Source: Bacteroidales bacterium UBA3856 (lineage in GTDB: Bacteria; Bacteroidota; Bacteroidia; Bacteroidales; UBA932). From it: 21,047 bases of DNA. The notes beneath the pieces are model-generated. The model was given only the letters and a program-made list of their open reading frames with translations, was not told the origin of the DNA and made no database searches. The DNA lies in assembly GCA_002392525.1 (NCBI GenBank), contig DGHE01000106.1, positions 1 through 21,047 of the forward strand, given 5' to 3'. Positions 7,098 to 14,238 of this stretch are shown in pieces (the first letter of the stretch is position 1; every line of letters starts with the position of its first letter). The position numbers and the translations under genes were made by a program.

Positions 7098-8030
7098 TTA
7101 GAAACGGTAACTGAGGCCGGCGCAAAGTGAATTGCCGATTTGCGCGTTGGCGGTCAGGTAAGAGACGTCGAGCCCAACACCTTTCCACTTGACGCCGAGG
7201 CCCAGGGCCAGGTGGGAAGGGAAAGCGGCACCCGCCGTAGCATAGCGATATCCGGCGCGGACAAAGACAAGGTCCTTGAAACCGTAGTGAACACCGGCCG
7301 ACACCCCCAGCTTGCCGCTAAAGTAGTAGTCGGCATCCAGCGCAGCGGCCAGCGTACCGGGGCCGACGGGAAGCTCATAGGAAGCAGCCAGGCGGGCCGA
7401 TGACGGCAGCTTGGAGACATTTCCCTTGGCCGATGTAACGCCGGAGCCCAGGTTGGCAACGCCGGCGGCCACATTGAAGCCGTTCAGATGGAACTGCACC
7501 ATGGCCGTGATGGCGGTAGAAGAGAGCTTGTAGTCTTCCATGAGGGACTGCTGTACCAGACGGGCCGATACACCCAGGCTCACATAATCTCCGAAGGAAG
7601 CACCGGCGCCAAAGGCGATGACAAGGTCCCTGGGAGTAAAACTGCCGTATTCGCTGCCAAAATCCTGCGCAGAATGTGTCTGGCTGAATACTCCGGCCGA
7701 CAGGGCAAAGCCCTTTCCGAGGCGCACGGAAGCGCCGCCGCCGATGTTGCTGGACAGCGTATTGGTACTGCCCGGAGCCCAGCGGCTATAGACAGCTGCC
7801 ACATCCACGTGCTTAAGGGCAAAAGCCAGCACAGCCGGATTGTCGAACGTCGCAAGGGCAGACGACTCGGAGAGAAGCGTGCTGCCCGCACCCGCCATTC
7901 CGGTCCGGGCCGCCCCACGGGGGAAGCTCAGGAATTCAAAGACCTCGTTGGCGGGAACGCTCTCCTGGGCGCCGAGCGACCAGGACAGGAGCAGCGCGGA
8001 GGCCACCAGTATGTAATGACGGATTTTCAT
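7098..8030 (-). CDS. PorV/PorQ-family outer-membrane beta-barrel protein
   Basis: A 310-residue outer-membrane protein with a signal peptide (MKIRHYILVASALLLSWSLGAQ, about 22 residues) and no lipobox. The mature start FEFLSFPRGAARTGMAGAGS is the hallmark of the PorV/PorQ (UPF0164-like, FadL-type fold) family. Alternating beta-strand patterns fill the rest, and the chain ends in YRF, a terminal Phe typical of barrels inserted by the Bam complex. In Porphyromonas and Flavobacterium, PorV acts as a shuttle or accessory of the type IX secretion system. Its ATG overlaps the stop of the S8 protease by 4 bases (ATGA), so the two are translationally coupled and probably work together. Whether it truly serves type IX secretion here is inference: no other Por/Spr/Gld gene is in the window. 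Confidence 0.8.
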   Translation of the reverse strand: MKIRHYILVASALLLSWSLGAQESVPANEVFEFLSFPRGAARTGMAGAGSTLLSESSALATFDNPAVLAFALKHVDVAAVYSRWAPGSTNTLSSNIGGGASVRLGKGFALSAGVFSQTHSAQDFGSEYGSFTPRDLVIAFGAGASFGDYVSLGVSARLVQQSLMEDYKLSSTAITAMVQFHLNGFNVAAGVANLGSGVTSAKGNVSKLPSSARLAASYELPVGPGTLAAALDADYYFSGKLGVSAGVHYGFKDLVFVRAGYRYATAGAAFPSHLALGLGVKWKGVGLDVSYLTANAQIGNSLCAGLSYRF

Positions 8031-10660
8031 CGTTTGACAATGGTAAAGGTATAAACTTGACCCTTATAAGTCACTTCAAGGGTGTAGATGCCGGGAGCCA
8101 CCTTGTCCAGGTTCAACTCTACCGGAGTATTCACGCTGTAATTACCGGAAAGCTCGTACACGACCACACCGGAAGCCGAGATGAGGCGCACCGTGGTGGG
8201 CGCTTCCTCCACGCCGGGAATGATGGTAATGCTGCCTTCTTCCAGTACAGTAGGACCGGAGACGAACACCTCGCCGGTACCGGGCATGCGCACCAGAACG
8301 GTGAATTCTGCTTCCACGCGGGCTCCGTCATGGTCCTCGGCCGTCACTTTCACCTTGCAGACACCCTGGGAAACAGCCTTGACAGACAGCTTTCCATCCT
8401 CGGTGACCTCAGCGGAAGCAATGTCCGTATTCATGGCCGAGGCACGGTAGAACAGCGGCTCGGCGTCGGCGTCGGAGAAGAAAGCGTTCAGGTCAATTTC
8501 CTTCACCGCGCCCTTGTCCTCAACGAGGATGACCTCGGGATCCTTCACCATCACGGGAGCCGTGTTGGGGAGAATCTCATATAGGATTACCTGCTTGGTT
8601 TTGGCCTCCATCTCATCGGTCACCTCAACCGTAGCCGAATAGTTGCCTGCGGTAGTCACCGGGCACATCAGGTTAAAGCTGAACAGGGATTCCGATCCGT
8701 TGTTGGAGTCGAAGGTGGCGCGTCCGTTGGTCTTGTAAGTAACCGTGATGGCATCTCCATCGGGGTCCTTGCAGGTTACGGGGATGGATACAATCTCATG
8801 GTGTTTGAACACGAAGCCGCCCTGGGGATAATCTTTCACTTCCACCACCGGTTTCTTGTTCTCCGCGGTACGGACCTGCTGAATGGTGGAAAGGCCAGAA
8901 TACTTTCTGTCATAGCTGTAAGCTACCACCGTCACAAAATAATCCGTAGAGGGCGCCAGGCCGGCCAGCATGATGGAAAGCGGCGTTCCCTCGGTATCGC
9001 TGTTGGAAGCGAGACGGGTAGCCGTCACAATTCCCTCGGCGGGATTCTGGTAGTCCACATTGTTCAGGGCCGATCTCTGTCTGGACGCAAGGGCCATGTA
9101 AGCATAGGCGTTGGTAGCCTTGAAATCCAGGCGGAGGTTATGTCCCACAGAAGAAATGGTGACATCTCCGACGGGGTCGGGCGTTCCGCTGTTGGCGTTC
9201 ATGTTGAAAGAGCCCCAGGCATCTACCAGCGGGCCGATGGGCTTATTGCCGTGGCTCGCGTTGATTTCCTTGGCACCGCCCAGAAGGCGCGTACGCAGTT
9301 CATCGGCCGTAAAGCCCTGTCCTCCGTAGTAGGAGACAATGAGGGCAGCTACACCGGAAACGTGCGGGCACGCCATGGACGTACCGCTCATGGAGGTATA
9401 CTGGCCATTGATGTATGTACTGGGAACGCTCACACCGGGAGCGCAGATATCCACCCAGTCTCCGTAGTTGGAGAAACTGGCACGGGAGCCGTTGCGGTTG
9501 ATGGCGCCCACGGACACACAGCCGTCATAGTTGCCGGGAGAACCGTAAGGGATATCTTCGTTACCCGCAGCAAAGATGACCACACCGCCCTTCATGGGAG
9601 AGCCGGGAAGCTGGTTGCCGTTGTTGTCGCAGCCGGCATACTTGTTAAAGTAGTCAATGGCCTGCGTGAAGGAACGGTCGGGGTTTTCGTGCGCCTGACG
9701 GGCATAATCCAGTTCATAACCGGTAATCTGGCCGTCATCGTTGAAGTCGAAGTAGTTACCCCAGCTGTTCTGCGAAATGATGGCACCTTTGTCGGCGGCT
9801 TCCTTGAGCGCACGGTTGAAGTTGGAGGCCGATGCATCGGTTCCGTTGTCGCGGGTTTCGAAAACCTGCAGGGACAGGAGCTTGACACCGGGCTTTCCGG
9901 CAGCGGCATTGCCGCCGGCGATACCGGTAACACCTGTGCCGTTGTTATTGACGGCGGCGATGGTACCGCCCACGTGCGTTCCGTGGTAGTGCTGCGTGAT
10001 GGTGGTGTTGTTCTTCACGTAATTGTAGTGACCGGTGCTGGCTATATTGGCGGCCAGATCCGGGTGGTTAAGCTGAAGACCGCCGTCCACCACGGCTACG
10101 GTCACATTGGGGTTACCCATGGTATAGTTGTCCCACACCAGCTTGCAGTTCACGTCATAACCGGCATAAGCGGTATTGTTCATGCCCCACATCTGAGACC
10201 AGTAGGGGTCGTTGACCGTTACGCTGCGACGGATGATGCGGCTGGGCTCCACACGCTGGACACCGGGAACGGTCTCCAGAATGGCTTTAGCCTTGGACAG
10301 GGAAACCGTCTGGTCGTAATTGACCAGGTACCAGCGGTGCAGACCTTCCCGGCGGGTGCGGGGCTCGAATTCTCCCGCCTCCGGGAAGAGACGCTCGGCC
10401 GATGTTACCTTGAGGCCGGGAACCAGGGACTTGACAGTGAGACCTTTCTCGACACGGGCCGTGGTGGCCTCGTCAAAATAGACGATGGCGACACCCGGCT
10501 GGAAAGCCAGCGCTTCCACTTCCTCCTCAGGAACCGCCGTCACCGTTTTCGGTCCCGCCGCATGGGAGGCGGCGGGAGCGAAAACAGGATCGGGCATTTC
10601 CCGCGTGCAGGAAAGCACTATGGCTGTGCCTATAAGGCCTATCCAGAGGGATCTTTTCAT
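8027..10660 (-). CDS. Subtilisin-like S8 serine protease with Fn3/Ig-like domains and type IX-like C-terminal domain
   Basis: An 877-residue secreted protease. A lipobox-like VLS-C gives Cys18. A pro-region (about 40-145) precedes the S8 domain (about 150-480), where the triad is readable: Asp192 in VAVVDGG, His226 in HGTHVGG, Ser428 in GTSMACPHVSG, with the oxyanion Asn367 in AAGNED. An EF-hand-type loop, DFNDDGQITGYE, sits at 305-316, between SQNSWG and the FAAGN strand. After the catalytic domain come a fibronectin-III-like domain (about 495-605), two Ig/cadherin-like domains (about 610-790), and an ~85-residue end that resembles the type IX secretion Por-type sorting domain (VRLISASGVVVYEL...LDKVAPGIYTLEV...FTIVKR). 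It abuts the preceding gene with no spacer and overlaps the PorV/PorQ-like gene. It likely degrades proteins at the cell surface to feed the SusCD pair. The substrate is unknown. Confidence 0.93.
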   Translation of the reverse strand: MKRSLWIGLIGTAIVLSCTREMPDPVFAPAASHAAGPKTVTAVPEEEVEALAFQPGVAIVYFDEATTARVEKGLTVKSLVPGLKVTSAERLFPEAGEFEPRTRREGLHRWYLVNYDQTVSLSKAKAILETVPGVQRVEPSRIIRRSVTVNDPYWSQMWGMNNTAYAGYDVNCKLVWDNYTMGNPNVTVAVVDGGLQLNHPDLAANIASTGHYNYVKNNTTITQHYHGTHVGGTIAAVNNNGTGVTGIAGGNAAAGKPGVKLLSLQVFETRDNGTDASASNFNRALKEAADKGAIISQNSWGNYFDFNDDGQITGYELDYARQAHENPDRSFTQAIDYFNKYAGCDNNGNQLPGSPMKGGVVIFAAGNEDIPYGSPGNYDGCVSVGAINRNGSRASFSNYGDWVDICAPGVSVPSTYINGQYTSMSGTSMACPHVSGVAALIVSYYGGQGFTADELRTRLLGGAKEINASHGNKPIGPLVDAWGSFNMNANSGTPDPVGDVTISSVGHNLRLDFKATNAYAYMALASRQRSALNNVDYQNPAEGIVTATRLASNSDTEGTPLSIMLAGLAPSTDYFVTVVAYSYDRKYSGLSTIQQVRTAENKKPVVEVKDYPQGGFVFKHHEIVSIPVTCKDPDGDAITVTYKTNGRATFDSNNGSESLFSFNLMCPVTTAGNYSATVEVTDEMEAKTKQVILYEILPNTAPVMVKDPEVILVEDKGAVKEIDLNAFFSDADAEPLFYRASAMNTDIASAEVTEDGKLSVKAVSQGVCKVKVTAEDHDGARVEAEFTVLVRMPGTGEVFVSGPTVLEEGSITIIPGVEEAPTTVRLISASGVVVYELSGNYSVNTPVELNLDKVAPGIYTLEVTYKGQVYTFTIVKR

Positions 10661-11920
10661 TTACTTGATCTTCTTGTAAAAGGCAAAGCGATTGTCGTAG
10701 TTCATATTCGGGCGGGCCGAAGGAACGCAGGCATAGGAGGAGGCCGTCTTCTCAGGCTGGCCTGCCGTAACCATCACATCATCCAGATTCAGGAAGTACA
10801 TATCGGTGCAGTCAAAGTGACGGAATGCGATATATACAGTCTTGTTGTCATAAGAAGCCGGAATCTTGACGGAAATACGCTGCCATGTCATGTCCTTGGG
10901 ACCGTTGGCGCTTTCAAACACTACAACTTCCTCTTCATAGGGATCGGACACCGGATTGGTAGCCTCGAAGATATTCTGATAAGCGTCCAGATCTGCTGCG
11001 CTCGAAGGAAGGACGGTGCCAATGAATACACCGTAGTGCTCTTTCGCGTAGGAAGGATCCTGACCGGTCACCCAGAAACTGACGTAGTTGTCGGAAGTGA
11101 GCTGGACACCAGGAGTAATTACCCAGTTGTCGGGAGTAAGAGGGCCGCTGTCATTGTCATAGGACTGGCTGAAGATGATGCCGATACCGGAGTGAGCAGC
11201 CAGGAAATCCGCGTAACCCCATGTGTTGTCATCTCCATCCATGTCGAGAAGCATCCACTCTGCGAGGTTGTCAATACTTTCAAAGTCTTCGCTGAAGATG
11301 ACGGGGCCGTTTCCGCCGCCACCACCACCTGCAGAGCCCTTGGCCTGGGTAATGACGATAGTACGATTGTCATCTCCGGCGATCCACTCGATGGAGCCTT
11401 CACGGGGCTCAGTCTCGGGATTCTCCGCTACAGTGATGGTAAGGATACCGTCGGAGGCAGCAGCCGAAATCCAGTTATCGGAAACCTTCACGCGGATGGT
11501 AGCATCGGTGTTGGCGTACCGAAGATTGAGCACGCCACCGGCGCCAGCGAAATTGTATCCTTCCTGCCAGAGGTACTTGGTGTTGTAACCAAACTGGACC
11601 ACCTGGACAGAGCGGGAAGCACCGGCCGATTTGAGCTCCACGACAGCATAACGGCTTTCGATGGAAGCGTTGGGCGCGGCCGTGAGGGTGACATCGTGTC
11701 CATCAACCGCCACGGTAAGCCAGGTCTGGGCCGTCTTGGCTTCGAGGGTCTCGAAGGTAGAGGCCGATACGACGGACTTTCCGCCCTCGGAGGAGAACTG
11801 TACCGTACCCGTGCTGGTCTCCAGGACAGGAGCCGCAAGATACTGGGCACCGGTGGGCTGGGCCTTCTTGCAGGCTGCCAGCGCCAGAACTATGGTAAGA
11901 AATGCAATATATCTTTTCAT
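10661..11920 (-). CDS. Lipoprotein with two BACON domains and a choice-of-anchor-J (cleaved-adhesin) domain
   Basis: A 419-residue lipoprotein (lipobox LAA-C, Cys17). Two BACON-type Ig-like domains follow (about 35-110 and 120-193, each ending in a QF/TQ strand typical of the family). A poly-Gly linker (about 198-203) leads to a jelly-roll domain with EDFES (211-215) and DNWVITPGVQL (264-274), the pattern of the choice-of-anchor-J/cleaved-adhesin domain. That domain is found in gingipain adhesin regions and in many Bacteroidetes surface proteins. BACON domains commonly act as spacers or binding modules for glycans or mucins. It lies 9 bases after the DUF4302 gene and directly abuts the protease gene. 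It is probably a surface adhesin or substrate-binding accessory for the protease and importer; the ligand is not evident. Confidence 0.88.
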   Translation of the reverse strand: MKRYIAFLTIVLALAACKKAQPTGAQYLAAPVLETSTGTVQFSSEGGKSVVSASTFETLEAKTAQTWLTVAVDGHDVTLTAAPNASIESRYAVVELKSAGASRSVQVVQFGYNTKYLWQEGYNFAGAGGVLNLRYANTDATIRVKVSDNWISAAASDGILTITVAENPETEPREGSIEWIAGDDNRTIVITQAKGSAGGGGGGNGPVIFSEDFESIDNLAEWMLLDMDGDDNTWGYADFLAAHSGIGIIFSQSYDNDSGPLTPDNWVITPGVQLTSDNYVSFWVTGQDPSYAKEHYGVFIGTVLPSSAADLDAYQNIFEATNPVSDPYEEEVVVFESANGPKDMTWQRISVKIPASYDNKTVYIAFRHFDCTDMYFLNLDDVMVTAGQPEKTASSYACVPSARPNMNYDNRFAFYKKIK

Positions 11921-11929
11921 AAGGCTTTC

Positions 11930-13255
11930 CTATTCTACATTTTTAACCATGGAAGTGATATAAGGAAGCTGATAGCTACCGGAACCCATGGTCCATCCTT
12001 CGAAGGCGCCCTGGGAGTTGCCATTGGCATCGGTGCCCCAAAGGATCCAGGAATCTACAACCAGATCGGACTGTCCGTTGTCTTCCCAGTTCACAACCAG
12101 TTTGGCAACGGTGTTGTCTTCCACAATACCGACCAGGCCATACTCGGGTTTCCAGGAAAGGTTTCCGCCGTTGGTCAAAAGATCCCAACCAGCCAGCATG
12201 ACAGTAGTAGAACCGCTGGATCCCACAGCCTGGGAATTCCAAGTGAGCTGACCGCGGGCAGCATTGTAACCAATCACGGGTTCGAAGCTTGAGGACAGGC
12301 CTTTCATCTTGAAGGAAGATCCTGCTTCATTGGCGACAAGTTCTACCTGGAAACTACGATCTCCATTGTACCAGAAGAAGTTCCATTGTCCCAGATACTG
12401 TTCATAAGAAACAAATCCTTCGGGAACGGATTTCAGGAAGGAGACACCAGAGCCGGTGAAGGTGCCGGTATTGGGATCATTGGGGTCCTCATTATAAATA
12501 AAATCCTCAAACGTAACGCCCTGGAAAGTAAAGGGAACATTGATATGGATACCCGGCTTCTTATCATCCCCTTCACCGAAATAGGTCACCATGTAGCGAG
12601 CCGAAACCATCTCGGAGGCTTCAGCATTCTTACGGCCGATGGTGAGTGTGTGGGAAGATCCATCCAGGAAGCCTTCCACCAATCCGCCGGTAATCTCACC
12701 GGTGAACGAAACAATATTTAAAGCTTTCTCAGCGGCGACAGCCTCTTTGAGGAAGTCGGACACGCTCTTGGAGAGCTTATCCAGGTAGCAGTAGTTACCG
12801 GAACGCTTGCCGCGAAGGACGATACGGTCCTTCTCCACGCTCTTGATTTCGAATTCGAAGTCACCGCCACGGGCCTGGTAGTGGGAGGCGTCGGAGGTGG
12901 CATAATAGTGGAGAACGGAATTATAAGTATCGAAAGACAGCACGGGGCCGACGTCCTCGGTAAGCTTATAGCTGGAAGTTACGCCGGTCTCGGGAGCATC
13001 CTGGCCATAGGCCGTGACCTTCTGAGCTTCGAACACTACTCCCATATAGCAGGTAGCATAGTCCTTTCCGGGATAGTAGGAGAGAACCCAGCCATTCTTG
13101 TTGGAAGAATCGGTGAGGAGGGAACGCACATTCGCCAGATAGTCCTGCATGCGCTGGGAAGACGGCGTTTCAAAAACGTCGGTCTGGTCCTTGAGGCAGG
13201 AAGTGAGAGAAAGCAGGGCGGCTGCTAAAAATACAATGGATTTTTTCAGTTTCAT
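11930..13255 (-). CDS. DUF4302-family lipoprotein
   Basis: A 441-residue lipoprotein of unknown function. From the ATG at 13255 the signal MKLKKSIVFLAAALLSLTSC places the lipid-bearing Cys at 20, followed by LKD. The pattern NGWVLSYYPG (about 54-63), TSSYKL, then VGPVLSFDTYN and RGGDFEFEIKS is characteristic of DUF4302, a family that in Bacteroidetes accompanies SusC/SusD pairs with a zinc metallohydrolase. The last ~155 residues open with YEQYLGQWNF (284-293) and read like the GxW module of the two end genes. A GTG codon 15 bases upstream would add MEEMN, but a GGAGG sits 8 bases before the chosen ATG, and the signal peptide fits better from there. It follows the metallohydrolase gene by 17 bases. 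Confidence 0.87.
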   Translation of the reverse strand: MKLKKSIVFLAAALLSLTSCLKDQTDVFETPSSQRMQDYLANVRSLLTDSSNKNGWVLSYYPGKDYATCYMGVVFEAQKVTAYGQDAPETGVTSSYKLTEDVGPVLSFDTYNSVLHYYATSDASHYQARGGDFEFEIKSVEKDRIVLRGKRSGNYCYLDKLSKSVSDFLKEAVAAEKALNIVSFTGEITGGLVEGFLDGSSHTLTIGRKNAEASEMVSARYMVTYFGEGDDKKPGIHINVPFTFQGVTFEDFIYNEDPNDPNTGTFTGSGVSFLKSVPEGFVSYEQYLGQWNFFWYNGDRSFQVELVANEAGSSFKMKGLSSSFEPVIGYNAARGQLTWNSQAVGSSGSTTVMLAGWDLLTNGGNLSWKPEYGLVGIVEDNTVAKLVVNWEDNGQSDLVVDSWILWGTDANGNSQGAFEGWTMGSGSYQLPYITSMVKNVE

Positions 13256-13263
13256 ATTCATTT

Positions 13264-13268
13264 CCTCC
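13264..13268 (-). promoter_or_regulatory. Shine-Dalgarno-like GGAGG deciding the DUF4302 start
   Basis: The minus strand reads GGAGG, 8 bases before the ATG at 13255. Such a strong match is unusual for Bacteroidetes, which mostly rely on AT-rich leaders. It argues for the ATG at 13255 over the GTG at 13270 or the ATG at 13261. Confidence 0.5.
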
Positions 13269-13272
13269 ACTG

Positions 13273-14226
13273 CTAAAGTTCTACGGTATTAAGGTCTACA
13301 CGACCAACGGTCACATCATCAAAGCGGCGCAGCAGAATATCACGGAGATCGTCGATGTCAATGCCCCATGCCGACTCCATATATTCCTTCACAATGTCCA
13401 TCTTGGACTTGATATAGACATCTCCAAATTCAGCGTTGGGGTCCTTCTTGCGCACCTCGGCAGTTTCGTCGTGGGCTGCCTTCAACTGAGCATCCCACCA
13501 GGCCTCATCGTGCGTGATATACTCGGACAGGAGCTCGGCAAAGTCCTCGCGGTGTTCACTCTGGGCATAGGCGGTGATATAACCGCGGCCACGCCAATAC
13601 TGGTCCGTGTCAAAACAGGCATCACCCACATAAGTGGAAGGAGTGATATTGCCAAATGTCTCGGGATAGCTCTTGGTCTGGTTGAGGATGTGGGTGAACT
13701 CGTGGTGAATGGTCTTGATGTACTGATTGCTCAGACCCTCTGCCAGTTCTTCCTTCGTAATACGGCCCTCTTCGTAGGCCTCAAACCACAGCGGCAGCTC
13801 GTTCACGCCGGAGAGCATGATCTTCTTGCCACCCTCGGCCGTACCCAGGATGTAGGAACCGTTGTTCTTGAATTCCCAGGTACCGATGAGGAAGAACATC
13901 TTGGGGAAATAGGCACGGGTAAAATCAATACCGGCCACTTCATCGTAGGTATCTACACACAGGTACTTCACCAGGTGGGCATACACGATGGAAGCATCGA
14001 TATCGGCCGGAACGGTCCAGTAACCTTTGTCGGACTCGTCCAGGGTGAAGCGGTACTTGAACTCGATGTTATAGGGTTTCAGGAAATTGGCCTCCAACCA
14101 GTAGTCGAAGTCGTTCATTTCCACAGTGGAATCCTTGATGACGCTCTGCTCGCTCATCACGTCCTGCTCACAGGAAGCGAAGGCGGCGGAGGCCAGGATC
14201 ATAAGGGGAAGGATATACTTTTTCAT
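13273..14226 (-). CDS. Substrate import-associated zinc metallohydrolase lipoprotein
   Basis: A 317-residue lipoprotein (MKKYILPLMILASAAFASC, Cys19) with a zinc-peptidase motif HHEFTHILNQ (HEFTH at 175-179). Downstream REDFAELLSEYI (226-237) offers acidic residues, Glu227 or Glu231, as a possible third ligand. This layout matches the Bacteroidetes family of HExxH lipoproteins encoded beside SusC/SusD pairs (substrate import-associated zinc metallohydrolase). The name reflects that association; substrates are not established. It begins 12 bases after SusD and ends just before the DUF4302 gene. With the S8 protease it gives the operon two hydrolases of different chemistry, in keeping with protein or peptide breakdown. 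All key motif residues are intact. Confidence 0.92.
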   Translation of the reverse strand: MKKYILPLMILASAAFASCEQDVMSEQSVIKDSTVEMNDFDYWLEANFLKPYNIEFKYRFTLDESDKGYWTVPADIDASIVYAHLVKYLCVDTYDEVAGIDFTRAYFPKMFFLIGTWEFKNNGSYILGTAEGGKKIMLSGVNELPLWFEAYEEGRITKEELAEGLSNQYIKTIHHEFTHILNQTKSYPETFGNITPSTYVGDACFDTDQYWRGRGYITAYAQSEHREDFAELLSEYITHDEAWWDAQLKAAHDETAEVRKKDPNAEFGDVYIKSKMDIVKEYMESAWGIDIDDLRDILLRRFDDVTVGRVDLNTVEL

Positions 14227-14238
14227 AACACGTCCGGT

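Noticed and set aside
8798..12292. Open frame of 1164 codons on the plus strand
   Set aside because: It is antisense to three well-supported genes and crosses their junctions; the translation is low in complexity and shows no domain. It reflects the codon bias of the real strand.
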